A stretch of DNA of 64,000 nt. Source: Solitalea canadensis DSM 3403 (GTDB taxonomy: Bacteria; Bacteroidota; Bacteroidia; Sphingobacteriales; Sphingobacteriaceae). The stretch's first letter is position 1. The number at the start of each line of letters is the position of its first letter. Positions 33,778 through 42,086 of the stretch are shown here, piece after piece. The notes beneath the pieces were generated by a model. The model worked only from the letters and a program-made list of their open reading frames with translations, was not told where the DNA came from and did no database searches. Where the stretch lies: positions 1,996,669 through 2,060,668 of the forward strand of contig NC_017770.1 of the NCBI RefSeq assembly GCF_000242635.2, given 5' to 3'. The position numbers and the translations under genes are program-made.

Positions 33778-35760
33778 TTAAGCGTTTAAACTATCAGGGA
33801 TAGGAAAATCACTTACATTACCAAGTTGTGATAGTTTTGTTCCAAGCATTTTAAATGAGTTTGGAGAAGCGGATGTTCCTTTGCAGCCTTTTGCATTATT
33901 CATCTGTAGCATATAAGAGCTGCTGCTGCCCATCATATAAACCGCAAAACACTGACCTTGACCAGCTGAGGGACTATTAGTGCTTTTAAAATTATTACTT
34001 TGAATAATTACATTATCACAATTATTAATAGCTAAACCGGCCCTTAAATAATCATACTGGGAACTACTACTAAAACTACTTGCTCCGTTATTTGTAATTA
34101 TACAACCCTGAACCATTACATTATCATTATTCAAACAGTATATTCCGGTTTGAAAGTTTCTGTCGGCCCTTACATTTATTAGTTCTACTTCTTCGAAGTC
34201 TTGTATCCAAAATCCTGTGTTAGTAGAAGCTTCTATTTGTGAATCTCTTATAAGTATTCTCGAATCAGCTGTAAGTTTATTGTAGATACGGAAACTGGTA
34301 CCTCTAACAATTAAATCTGTAATGGATACATTCCTTGTATACACATTAAACATACAAATCATCCCTTTATCGCCTGTATCTACAGAAATAGTAAGCCCAT
34401 TGATATTTACGGCGCCTACATTGTCTTTTATTCTGAATGCGTAACCGGATTGGCCAGAGTCCATTTTACAAACAATTGAGCAATTATTGATGGATATACT
34501 TGCCAGCGTTGTAATTTGATCAGTAATGATTCCAGAAAATTGAACTGTACCTAAACTTTGTATATTACAATTTTCGAAAATAAATACTCCCCATGAATAA
34601 TCAGTGGTGGTTATGTGAATGCATTGAATGGCAGATGCTCCCCGGTAATAAATTTCGCAGTTACTTACTTTATTATAATATCCGCAACTCTCAAAGCCTC
34701 CGATTATAGTAGCACCGTCAACCTGAATATTCCATGCATTCCCATGTCCATCTACTGACCCCACTCTTTCCAGATTAGCATATAATCCACCATTAATCTG
34801 ATAATCAACCGGGTAATTTCCCGTACCGGAAACAGCATGCCGACCTCCAATAATGTAACTATCGATAACTGCCACTTGCGACAAATCTGTTATTACAATA
34901 CCATAACACGTTCTATTTGAATCATCTTGTTCACTTAGGTAAGAGTAGTAAATATTCGCAGAACATCTTGCGAGAGTATATTGAAGATAAATGGCTGCGT
35001 TAGCAAAATAATAGTAATTTCCGGCAACATCTACATTGGCTTTTATAAATTTGAAACAGTATATCCAATTATCTACTGAGGTCTTAAAGGTAAGTGCTGG
35101 ACTTATTTTAAAAGGTGGAACATTAGTTGACACATCCACTTTTGCAGCGTTAATAGTTTGTCGAATAGTCTCAAATACCGTTACCAGTCCATTGGCACTA
35201 TTATAATCAAACACTACAAAACGTTGTCCTTTATAGTAATAAGCTCTATCCGGATTTCCGTTAGCTTCTTGTGACGTTACATAGAGAAAATCTCCAATTT
35301 TTATATTTTTCCCACTACCTACATTAAATGAAGTTTCTCCTTTCGTAAGTTTTGCACTGCTATTTATGGTCGTTGAAGTGCCTGTTACTGCAAAAATTGT
35401 TTTTAATTTGTTTTGGTCAACCTTTGAACAATCAATAGTAGCATATCCGATAAATTCAGGAATGCCCGTAATATCCGTATCAGAGGTAGGGGTAAATACA
35501 TAGGTTTTACCCCCGGTAAAGTAGAGTGGCTGCTTAATTTTCTTTGCCAAAGCGATGGCATCTACTATAGCTTTGGTATCATCTGTTTTGCCATCCCCTT
35601 TAGCACCGAATGTTTCCGGGAATACACCATAAATTGAAGTAGATGGTTTTGGGTCATCAACTGCTACTTGAGACGCTGGTGGAGCTGCAGGAGGAGTAGG
35701 TAACCCTAAATCACTTAATATTTTATTTAATTCGTTGGGAGTAAGGTTTCCGTTGTTCAT
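33778..35760 (-). CDS. Right-handed beta-helix (pectate lyase-like) protein without a signal peptide
   Basis: This 660-residue protein begins with a short helical, proline-rich stretch (TPNELNKILSDLGLPTPPAA). The pectate-lyase-3 entry motif ETFGAKGDGKTDDTKAIVDA follows around residue 50, then many short repeating strands with Asn ladders (SINNCSIVCKM, VEIINVRADRNF-like turns, NNDNVMVQGCIITNNG). Such proteins include phage tail-spike and polysaccharide-degrading or -binding proteins. There is no signal peptide or lipobox, which is odd for a glycan-active protein in this phylum. It is monocistronic. No catalytic residues can be assigned with confidence. Confidence 0.75.
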   Translation of the reverse strand: MNNGNLTPNELNKILSDLGLPTPPAAPPASQVAVDDPKPSTSIYGVFPETFGAKGDGKTDDTKAIVDAIALAKKIKQPLYFTGGKTYVFTPTSDTDITGIPEFIGYATIDCSKVDQNKLKTIFAVTGTSTTINSSAKLTKGETSFNVGSGKNIKIGDFLYVTSQEANGNPDRAYYYKGQRFVVFDYNSANGLVTVFETIRQTINAAKVDVSTNVPPFKISPALTFKTSVDNWIYCFKFIKANVDVAGNYYYFANAAIYLQYTLARCSANIYYSYLSEQDDSNRTCYGIVITDLSQVAVIDSYIIGGRHAVSGTGNYPVDYQINGGLYANLERVGSVDGHGNAWNIQVDGATIIGGFESCGYYNKVSNCEIYYRGASAIQCIHITTTDYSWGVFIFENCNIQSLGTVQFSGIITDQITTLASISINNCSIVCKMDSGQSGYAFRIKDNVGAVNINGLTISVDTGDKGMICMFNVYTRNVSITDLIVRGTSFRIYNKLTADSRILIRDSQIEASTNTGFWIQDFEEVELINVRADRNFQTGIYCLNNDNVMVQGCIITNNGASSFSSSSQYDYLRAGLAINNCDNVIIQSNNFKSTNSPSAGQGQCFAVYMMGSSSSYMLQMNNAKGCKGTSASPNSFKMLGTKLSQLGNVSDFPIPDSLNA

Positions 35761-36022
35761 AATAGTTGTTTTTAGATAATAAAAAAATGAACAGTATTAA
35801 CAATGCTCTTGAATACAAATGCATTTAGTTTAAAAACAATATATGACAGAGAAATAATGCGGAAGGTAGTCCGCAACAGAGACTATTACCATAAATATAC
35901 TCAGTATTGTACTAAAATCAAAAAAAATGAAAAGACTTGAATTGTATTAGCAATAGCCAAAATGGCTTTTTTTAAAGCTATTTTACCTATTTTTACCCGC
36001 ATTTAATACCTATCATCTTTTC

Positions 36023-36592
36023 ATGAACAATCAGAAATTATTTATGTTATTATTGGGTTGTAAGCCCAAAGGCCGTTATACAGAACAGCACGATGTATTT
36101 TTTGGAGTTGCTGCTTCAATCAAAGAGTTGATTCCTCAAATCAAAGAATTTTGGCCCGAAGCTGATGAAAAGATTCATATCGATGCATGGAGGGAAGTTA
36201 GTAATGTTGATAAGAATTCGATAAAATTGGTGCCTAAAAATGAAGATAATAGCTATTCCAACTTAAAGCTTTTCTTTATCAATCTGGGCGGATATAAGCA
36301 AAATGAGTTTGATGAGTTCCACTACAAAATGTTAACAGTCGCAGCTTCAAAAGGAGAAGCGATACAAAAGGCAAAGCAAACTGCTTTTTTTAAACATACG
36401 CAGTTTGAAGGAGCTAACGCTCATATCGACGATAAGTATGGAATTGATGTAGATGATATGTTTGATATCGAAGACATACTTCCGGAAGATGTCAAACAGC
36501 ATTACCGTCTTTCAATCTCAATTGCCGAAAATACGATAGAAGATGAAATTCGTTTAGGATATTTTAAGTTAAGTGTGATTGCTGCTGAATAG
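36023..36592 (+). CDS. DUF1543 protein
   Basis: A 189-residue protein with two copies of the DUF1543 half: LFMLLLGCKPKGRYTEQHDV with FFGVAASIKELIPQIKEFWP, and KLFFINLGGYKQNEFDEFHY with KMLTVAASKGEAIQKAKQTA. The family is found in proteobacteria and Bacteroidetes and has no assigned role. The gene is convergent with the AraC gene, with a 3-bp gap. Confidence 0.85.
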   Translation: MNNQKLFMLLLGCKPKGRYTEQHDVFFGVAASIKELIPQIKEFWPEADEKIHIDAWREVSNVDKNSIKLVPKNEDNSYSNLKLFFINLGGYKQNEFDEFHYKMLTVAASKGEAIQKAKQTAFFKHTQFEGANAHIDDKYGIDVDDMFDIEDILPEDVKQHYRLSISIAENTIEDEIRLGYFKLSVIAAE

Positions 36593-36595
36593 TAA

Positions 36596-37618
36596 TTATT
36601 GAACAAATGCTGATCGTTGGTAGTCAACCGGCGAAGTACCGGTCCAACGTTTAAAAGCTTTTGAAAAAGCACTCACTTCGTTATAACCAAGCATATAAGA
36701 AATCTCTTTAACCTGATAATTAGCCGACCGAAGGTAATGTATTGCCAATGACTTTCTTGCTTCGTCGGCTAATTGCTGATAGGTAATCCCTACTTCCTTA
36801 AGTCGACGCTGCAATCCTCTCGAACTTATATTAAAATTAGCGGCTATCTCCTCAATAGACACTATTCCCAAATAAGAATTGGTAAGCAAGTAGTTATAAA
36901 TCCTGGATTGAAAAGTATGCTCAAGTACAGGGACTTGATTCTCAAGAGAAGCGACCTTTTCTAATAGTGATTTTTGTAAATCATAATTAGCCATCAGAAT
37001 CTGCATATTCCAACACTTGTTATCAAATGTTAACGAAAACGCTCCACTTTTTTGAGATGGTGCGCATCGCATTACCCGTTCATACTCCATAGTGTTTATG
37101 ATTTCATAAGGAAAATTAACAGATAAGGGTTTAATTTTTTCGAATAGTAACCCATCCAATTCCCGAATCGAAAAAACCATAAACAAATCTAAAGTTTGCT
37201 TAAAAGAAAAAGGAACATCCTTTTGAATAGCTATTAATGGGACAAATTGTAGCGTAAACGTATCCTTCGAATGAATTATTTCAAGTTTAAACAAATTCGT
37301 TATTAAATGAGTAAGGTTTGCTGCAATCGTTAAAGCTTCACCGATTGTGGTACTATTTTTAATGATTTCACCAATGGTACCTAAGGCTGATAATTGCAGT
37401 GATTCTCCAAAATGAAGGCCAAACAATTCATCTTTTGTTAAATGAGCAGCATTTAACCATAAGTCATTTATTTGCTTGGAAGTGAATACAATTTCTTCAT
37501 TATTCTTAAGTTCATCTAAGTCAATTCCTGCTAAACGGGCTAATTCTATAGCAGAAACATCTTTATAAACTGCATAGGCAAAAAGACTGATAACGAGCCT
37601 TCGTTGATGATTTTCCAT
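36596..37618 (-). CDS. AraC family regulator with an arabinose-binding-like (OruR-type) sensor domain
   Basis: About 340 residues from the ATG at 37618 (MENHQRRLVISLFAYAVYKD); the open frame continues 27 codons upstream without similarity. The N-terminal ~200 residues match the sensor domain of GadX/OruR-like regulators (LHFGESLQLSALGTIGEIIK). The C-terminal region carries the helix-turn-helix pair (IEEIAANFNISSRGLQRRLK, VKEISYMLGYNEVSAFSKAF, RWTGTSPVDYQ). It is divergent from the SnoaL-like gene at 37744, and a direct-repeat operator candidate lies between them. Confidence 0.85.
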   Translation of the reverse strand: MENHQRRLVISLFAYAVYKDVSAIELARLAGIDLDELKNNEEIVFTSKQINDLWLNAAHLTKDELFGLHFGESLQLSALGTIGEIIKNSTTIGEALTIAANLTHLITNLFKLEIIHSKDTFTLQFVPLIAIQKDVPFSFKQTLDLFMVFSIRELDGLLFEKIKPLSVNFPYEIINTMEYERVMRCAPSQKSGAFSLTFDNKCWNMQILMANYDLQKSLLEKVASLENQVPVLEHTFQSRIYNYLLTNSYLGIVSIEEIAANFNISSRGLQRRLKEVGITYQQLADEARKSLAIHYLRSANYQVKEISYMLGYNEVSAFSKAFKRWTGTSPVDYQRSAFVQ

Positions 37619-37656
37619 ACCTAAAGTTAATGTTTCCCTTTTTATTAAAAAGACAT

Positions 37657-37685
37657 TTGTCGTGAAATGACAACTGATTGTCGTG
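37657..37685. promoter_or_regulatory. Direct-repeat operator candidate for the adjacent AraC-type regulator
   Basis: TTGTCGTG occurs twice, at 37657-37664 and 37678-37685, exactly 21 bp apart (two helical turns), the usual arrangement for an AraC-type dimer or monomer with two helix-turn-helix motifs. TTGTC/GACAA also forms a small palindrome at 37657-37673. It lies just upstream of the -7 element at 37717. Confidence 0.6.
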
Positions 37686-37716
37686 TATTGATAAAACATA
37701 GGGACTCACTTCCAAG

Positions 37717-37724
37717 TAGTTTTG
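37717..37724 (+). promoter_or_regulatory. -7 element of the SnoaL-like gene
   Basis: TAGTTTTG matches TAnnTTTG, 20 bp before the start codon. A TTG lies at 37688-37690, further away than the ideal 19 bp. A weak -33 region next to an upstream direct repeat suits an activated promoter. Confidence 0.45.
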
Positions 37725-37743
37725 GAGAAACAAATAAAATACC

Positions 37744-38262
37744 ATGAAGACAATCAAAATTGCTATTGTCCTACTGATAATTTCAGTAAGTACGACCAAG
37801 GGGCAGCTAGCAACCAGCACTATTATGAATCAATCAACAAGTAAAACTTTAATAGAGAACAAAATGGAAAATCATGCATTACAAGTAGTAACCGACTTTT
37901 TAACAGCAGTACAAAAAGGTGATCATACAAAATTAGCTACTATCATTCATCCTGCAATTGAGTGGGATCAGCCCGGAAACAATCGTTTTTCAGGAATTAA
38001 GAAATCTGCCACAGAGGTATTTCAAATGGTAGGAGGGATGTTCCATTATTCAGAGAATACCTTGGCTCTAACTAAAATTGATGTAATTGCCATAAATGGC
38101 AACAGTGTAGCGTGCCTGCTTCACTGGAAAGCAGCCCAACAGGTAGGAAAAACAATGTCGGTTGATAATATCGATGTTTATACAGTTGAAAATGGCCAGA
38201 TCACAAAGGCCAAAATATATTCAGCAGATTTAGCTCAGGAAAATGGATTTTGGGGTAACTAA
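37744..38262 (+). CDS. Secreted SnoaL/NTF2-like protein
   Basis: This 172-residue protein has a signal peptide (KIAIVLLIISVSTTKGQ) and an NTF2-like cone: LQVVTDFLTAVQKGDHTKLA, IIHPAIEWDQPG, and NIDVYTVENGQITKAKIYSA. The family includes small isomerases and many non-enzymatic proteins. The gene is divergent from an AraC regulator that probably controls it. A second ATG (MENHALQV, 37864) begins the domain itself, so a cytoplasmic short form is conceivable. Confidence 0.8.
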   Translation: MKTIKIAIVLLIISVSTTKGQLATSTIMNQSTSKTLIENKMENHALQVVTDFLTAVQKGDHTKLATIIHPAIEWDQPGNNRFSGIKKSATEVFQMVGGMFHYSENTLALTKIDVIAINGNSVACLLHWKAAQQVGKTMSVDNIDVYTVENGQITKAKIYSADLAQENGFWGN

Positions 38263-38274
38263 TTAAAAACAAAA

Positions 38275-38306
38275 ACGCCATATGGTAATCCCTTATGGCG
38301 TCTTTT
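38275..38306 (+). terminator. Terminator after the SnoaL-like gene
   Basis: ACGCCATA (38275-38282) pairs with TATGGCGT (38294-38301), followed by CTTTTC. Confidence 0.75.
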
Positions 38307-38328
38307 CAGTTTCATAGAAAAATTAAGC

Positions 38329-38850
38329 TTATTCATGGATTAACTTTTCAAGTTCACGGTCGATTCTGAATAATCCTACGCCTTCAATTCCAATCAATTC
38401 ATAAAGTTCAATAGCTCTGCGAGCAGTTTTTTCTTCTTCTACTTGTTCATCCAAATACCATTGTAAGAAACGAGCAGTTTGAAAATCCTTAACCTTATGA
38501 CACTGGTCAGTAATTTTATTGAAGTTTTCCGTGATCTTTATCTCCATTTCCAATGCCATAATAAGCATGTCGTGAAGATTATTGAAATGAAGGGTGATAT
38601 TTTTTACCTCTGGAGACATAGGATGAGCACCTAAATCATTCATATAATCAAAGATTTTCATCATATGATCACGCTCTTCTCCAGATTGTTTTCTGTAAAA
38701 CTTTGCTGCACCTTGCAGCCCTTGTACATTGCACCATGCAGACATAGCCAAATAAGCTGCAGATGAATGTGCCTCCATAGCAATTTGCTCATTCAGCAAA
38801 TCTTGAATTGACTCCTGGAGTGAAGTTTTTAATCTTAATGCAGTTTTCAT
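38329..38850 (-). CDS. Ferritin
   Basis: This 173-residue protein is a non-haem ferritin: LLNEQIAMEAHSSAAYLAMS (first metal-binding Glu), YRKQSGEERDHMMKIFDYMN (E-x-x-H pair), MEIKITENFNKITDQ and LQWYLDEQVEEEKTARRAI (second pair of Glu). It should assemble into the 24-mer cage that oxidises and stores iron. The 12 extra N-terminal residues are modest. It is monocistronic. Confidence 0.93.
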   Translation of the reverse strand: MKTALRLKTSLQESIQDLLNEQIAMEAHSSAAYLAMSAWCNVQGLQGAAKFYRKQSGEERDHMMKIFDYMNDLGAHPMSPEVKNITLHFNNLHDMLIMALEMEIKITENFNKITDQCHKVKDFQTARFLQWYLDEQVEEEKTARRAIELYELIGIEGVGLFRIDRELEKLIHE

Positions 38851-38924
38851 GGCTTAATTCGTTTACTATAAATTTACACCAATGAATTCTACTTTTATGT
38901 AAAATACTGAAATTTAGAAGCTTT

Positions 38925-39299
38925 CTAATTTAAAACAAGCAATTCTTCCTCGGTTGGTATGGTAAGGTCGTGCTCCATTAACACTTCAGAACGTATAAGC
39001 ATATCCTTTAATGAAAAATAAAAGTATGCAGTATTCACCAAATCACGTAAACGAAGGGCATCTGCCAACTTAAATACAATTTTGGGGCTTCTTATGGAAA
39101 GATTAAGGTGGAAGTAATCATCCTTCGGATCGGTACCCAAAAGAATTGCTTTCCAATTAATATCATTGAGTCGTTGACGCAATAATAGAAAATCACACAT
39201 ACGCAACGGTGTTTGTTGATCGTACGCTTGTAAAATAATCGAGGCTTTAGTTTGATCCGTACTAATTTGGCCTAACTCGTTCTGACACAAAACTTTCAT
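38925..39299 (-). CDS. Conserved-looking protein of unknown function
   Basis: About 124 residues from MKVLCQNELGQISTDQTKAS; I do not recognise the family. It has RMCDFLLLRQRLNDINWKAI, then DYFHLNLSIRSPKIVFKLAD and a hydrophobic helix, and ends in acidic residues. An ATG three codons upstream would lie inside the -7 element at 39306-39313, so 39299 is the likely start and the transcript is nearly leaderless. It is soluble, with no signal peptide. Confidence 0.6.
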   Translation of the reverse strand: MKVLCQNELGQISTDQTKASIILQAYDQQTPLRMCDFLLLRQRLNDINWKAILLGTDPKDDYFHLNLSIRSPKIVFKLADALRLRDLVNTAYFYFSLKDMLIRSEVLMEHDLTIPTEEELLVLN

Positions 39300-39305
39300 C
39301 AAGCG

Positions 39306-39336
39306 CAAAAATACATGTATTTAGACTTATTACAAA
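39306..39336 (-). promoter_or_regulatory. Complete Bacteroidetes promoter
   Basis: On the - strand TTTG (39336-39333) is separated by exactly 19 bp from TATTTTTG (39313-39306). This matches the TTTG-N19-TAnnTTTG consensus of the primary Bacteroidetes sigma factor and is the best promoter in the window. It drives the gene that starts at 39299. Confidence 0.8.
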
Positions 39337-39415
39337 TTAATTATGTTTTTTATTGCTAAAAAAAAGCTGATCGTCATTAATTATTAAATTACCTAAACAA
39401 TTGATAGTAAAATCG

Positions 39416-40312
39416 TTAAGATGGTACTATAAAATTGAGCAAATCTGGTATTAGCTTAATCTTAACTTCTGCAGACTTCTTTACTTTAACCACTTTATCG
39501 TCTACATGTACGTGGGTGCCTTCCCAACGAATGCTAATATTTTCCCCTTCAATCGTATCAAACTTGTATTCAGATTTTTCTCCATCTATTTTGCCCTCTA
39601 TATAGGATAGGAGTTTCTTTCGATGTTTTTCTCCGATGATAACTATATTTAGTTTGCTATCTCCTGGATCACTATCTGGTGAAAGAACTAAGTTAGGACC
39701 TATAGACTTTGTATTCATAATTTCCACCATTAAATATTTGCCCGAATAATCTTTTCCGTCAATTTGCAGATCGCATAAGCGGGCTTCATAACTGTCCAAT
39801 ATTTCAAGTAGCAGTTTTAACGCTTCTTTAATTTTTTCTTCAGGATCTTCGATTGATTCTTTTTCCTGTCGAACCATTTCTAGCATCAGGTAAGGAAAAA
39901 CACCATAACCAAACGACTCAAGAAAAAATTCAACATTTTTAATAGCGTATAAACGGCCTACATCGTATTTCTTGATTAAAGGCTTTTTCCATGACTTTAT
40001 GATTTGTTCCGTTTCAAGGGGAAGTTCTAGCGTTTTTGCAATATTATTTGCAGTTCCTAATGGCAGTAATGCAATTGGCCAAGACTTTTCGAGTACTTTA
40101 CGTTCCAGCAATATTTTTGTTATTTTCTTAACTGTACCATCACCTCCGGCAACCACCAAAAAATCTGTATCTTCTGCAATATTCCAATCCTTACTTTTTG
40201 TGGAAGAATATCTACAATCAAACCCTTGATTCTCAATTAGTGAAATCAGATTTTTCTTTGAATGTTCTTCATTTCCGGCTGTGGGGTTATGCAATAGATG
40301 AGCGATTTTCAT
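39416..40312 (-). CDS. Diacylglycerol/sphingosine kinase-like lipid kinase
   Basis: A 298-residue protein of the DAGK-catalytic fold: LLHNPTAGNEEHSKKN at the N-terminus, FLVVAGGDGTVKKITKILLE with the GGDGT nucleotide-binding motif at residues 56-60, and PIALLPLGTANNIAKTLELP. The C-terminal beta domain ends with MNTKSIGPNLVLSPDSDPGD and LNIVIIGEKHRKK. It phosphorylates a lipid such as diacylglycerol or a sphingolipid; sphingolipids are common in Sphingobacteria, but the substrate is not visible. It is divergent from surE. Confidence 0.85.
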   Translation of the reverse strand: MKIAHLLHNPTAGNEEHSKKNLISLIENQGFDCRYSSTKSKDWNIAEDTDFLVVAGGDGTVKKITKILLERKVLEKSWPIALLPLGTANNIAKTLELPLETEQIIKSWKKPLIKKYDVGRLYAIKNVEFFLESFGYGVFPYLMLEMVRQEKESIEDPEEKIKEALKLLLEILDSYEARLCDLQIDGKDYSGKYLMVEIMNTKSIGPNLVLSPDSDPGDSKLNIVIIGEKHRKKLLSYIEGKIDGEKSEYKFDTIEGENISIRWEGTHVHVDDKVVKVKKSAEVKIKLIPDLLNFIVPS

Positions 40313-40394
40313 AATTTGAATAATTAATCTATGTTATAGTTGATAAAACTATACCACTATTGGAGTGTGGCACGATAATACCAATTAGTAGGCT

Positions 40395-41132
40395 ATGGAT
40401 ATACTGATCACTAATGATGATGGCATTTACAGCCCAGGTATCGCAGCACTGGCTAATGTGGCCAGACACTTTGGGAATGTTCATGTAGTTGCTCCCGATG
40501 TGGAGCAGTCATCAATGGGACATGCAGTAACGCATTCCCGACCGCTTTCGATAAAAAAATCACCTATTCATTTCGAAAACATTGAAGCGTTTAGGGTCAA
40601 TGGTACCCCAGCCGATTGTGTTGCGCTTGGCACCCATCTTTATCCTAAAACATCTTTAGTGTTATCGGGGATTAACATGGGACCTAATTTGGGTAATTCA
40701 ATGTGGCATTCAGGTACATTGGCTGCTGCAAAACAGGCCGTTTTATTAGGAATAAAAGGAATTGCCTTTAGTACGCCTGTCGGTAACACTGAACCCGATT
40801 TTGAACTGTTGGCACCTTTTGTAAAAGAAACCATAGCCTTATTAATAGAGCATTCTGATTTTGGATTATTTAATGTTAACTTTCCTCCAAATCCAAAAGA
40901 TATTGTTTGGACAAGACAATCTGTCAGAATGTATGACGGAAAAATAGTGCCAGCCATGGATCCTATGGGAAGAAAACATTATTGGTTTACCGTATCTCCG
41001 ATGGAACCAGCCGAGGAAGGAACTGATAGATGGGCGATTGATAAAGGCTTTGTATCCATTACACCATTGCGTTTAGACCTTACAAACGAAGCCGAATTGC
41101 AAAAAATGCAAAAGACAACACAGCAACAATAA
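40395..41132 (+). CDS. surE: 5'/3'-nucleotidase SurE
   Basis: A 245-residue protein starting MDILITNDDGIYSPGI, with the metal-binding Asp8-Asp9. It continues VVAPDVEQSSMGHAVTHSRP with the conserved Ser and LSGINMGPNLGNSMWHSGT with the conserved Asn and catalytic loop. It dephosphorylates nucleoside monophosphates and is linked to survival in stationary phase. The stop codon overlaps the end of the small RNA encoded on the opposite strand (41131-41201). Confidence 0.94.
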   Translation: MDILITNDDGIYSPGIAALANVARHFGNVHVVAPDVEQSSMGHAVTHSRPLSIKKSPIHFENIEAFRVNGTPADCVALGTHLYPKTSLVLSGINMGPNLGNSMWHSGTLAAAKQAVLLGIKGIAFSTPVGNTEPDFELLAPFVKETIALLIEHSDFGLFNVNFPPNPKDIVWTRQSVRMYDGKIVPAMDPMGRKHYWFTVSPMEPAEEGTDRWAIDKGFVSITPLRLDLTNEAELQKMQKTTQQQ

Positions 41133-41201
41133 AAAAATCCCCAAGCTTTTTCAAGCTCAGGGAAACATCTACCTATGAAAAACTCCGGCGGGGAGCCGGA
41201 T
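41131..41201 (-). ncRNA. Structured small RNA, copy 2 (same family as 62497-62568)
   Basis: Read 5' to 3' on the - strand: a 6-bp hairpin UCCGGC/GCCGGA with loop UCCCC (41200-41184), then the core GTTTTTCATAGGTAGATGT (41183-41165), identical to copy 1, then a hairpin of 10-11 bp capped by GAAA (41163-41138) and seven U. Two pairs of the second hairpin are G-U on this strand and would be mismatches on the other, which fixes the orientation. I found no clear promoter. It is convergent with surE, whose stop codon lies in its U tail. Confidence 0.75.
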
Positions 41202-41503
41202 TGAATATTGTATACCATAAACTGTGCCATAATTTTGTGAGAGAAAAAATATTTTAAGTGCTTATAGTTATTTTATTTAAGTAGTGGGAATATAGGATCA
41301 CGCGCACAAAGAACACTTTTTTAACAAAGCTTTGCGGCTTGGCCTACCCATTTTTTTGTTAAATTTATAACTAACTGAAAAACACCAGCAAAATCAAAAA
41401 CAAAGTGACAAACCCAACAAAAAATCTTTGAATCAATACCTACTGACATAGGGTTGTCACAAGCCATTGTTTTCTTTGAATCATAAAACAAAAACATAAA
41501 GCT
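41202..41503. other. Gap between the small RNA and the DinB-fold gene
   Basis: About 300 bp of AT-rich sequence with no reading frame. TTTCTTTG at 41471-41478 is one base off the -7 consensus and lies 26 bp before the next ATG, so it may be that gene's promoter. Confidence 0.4.
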
Positions 41504-42004
41504 ATGTCAACAATTATTCAATCGCTTCTTAAGGAAATGGAGCAAGAAGCGCAAACTACTCGTAAGATGTTAAGCAGGGTTCCTAACGACAAATATGATT
41601 GGAAGCCACATCCTAAAAGCATGAACATTAAAAGTTTAGCTACCCATATTGCTGAATTGCCTACCTGGGTAACAATGGCTGTAACCACAGATGAACTTGA
41701 TTTTGCAAGTAATCCATATCAACCGCAGGATATCACCAATACCGATGATTTACTTAAGTATTTTGAAAAATCACTTGCAAACGGTCGCGAACACCTGGAA
41801 AAAACCAATGAAAAAACATTAGATGAACAATGGGTCTTAAGAAACGGGGATGAGATTTATTCAAAATCATCGAAAGCAGAAGTTATAAGAATGACTTACT
41901 GTCAGATTGTACACCACAGGGCTCAATTGGGTGTTTTTTTAAGATTATTGGATGTTCCAATCCCTGGAAGCTATGGCCCAAGCGCCGACGATATGAGTTT
42001 TTAG
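41504..42004 (+). CDS. DinB-fold family protein
   Basis: This 166-residue four-helix protein has the metal-binding histidine pattern of the DinB/YfiT superfamily: IKSLATHIAELPTWV (His near residue 48) and TYCQIVHHRAQLGVFLRLL (His pair near residue 138). The superfamily includes thiol-dependent metalloenzymes. It shares only the name with DNA polymerase IV, which happens to be encoded just downstream. It is followed by a long hairpin. Confidence 0.85.
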   Translation: MSTIIQSLLKEMEQEAQTTRKMLSRVPNDKYDWKPHPKSMNIKSLATHIAELPTWVTMAVTTDELDFASNPYQPQDITNTDDLLKYFEKSLANGREHLEKTNEKTLDEQWVLRNGDEIYSKSSKAEVIRMTYCQIVHHRAQLGVFLRLLDVPIPGSYGPSADDMSF

Positions 42005-42021
42005 TTGGAACTTGCCGGATG

Positions 42022-42062
42022 GTAGTTAGTAGTTAGAAAACGTTTAACTACTAACTACTTTT
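42022..42062 (+). terminator. Long hairpin of two 7-bp units, likely terminator
   Basis: GTAGTTA occurs twice in a row (42022-42035) and TAACTAC twice (42045-42058), giving a perfect 14-bp stem with a 9-nt loop and then CTTTTG. It probably ends the DinB-fold transcript. Its make-up from tandem 7-bp units resembles the larger arrays at 58590 and 58826. Confidence 0.7.
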
Positions 42063-42074
42063 GTCTATAGCAAT

Positions 42075-42082
42075 TAACTTTG
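42075..42082 (+). promoter_or_regulatory. -7 element of dinB
   Basis: TAACTTTG matches TAnnTTTG and ends 4 bp before the start codon, so the transcript would be leaderless or nearly so. No -33 TTTG is seen at 19 bp. Confidence 0.5.
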
Positions 42083-42086
42083 TAGT

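Noticed and set aside
37563-37820. An 85-codon - strand frame across the AraC/SnoaL intergenic region
   Set aside because: It covers the operator and promoter region and has no relatives; the flanking genes are well supported.
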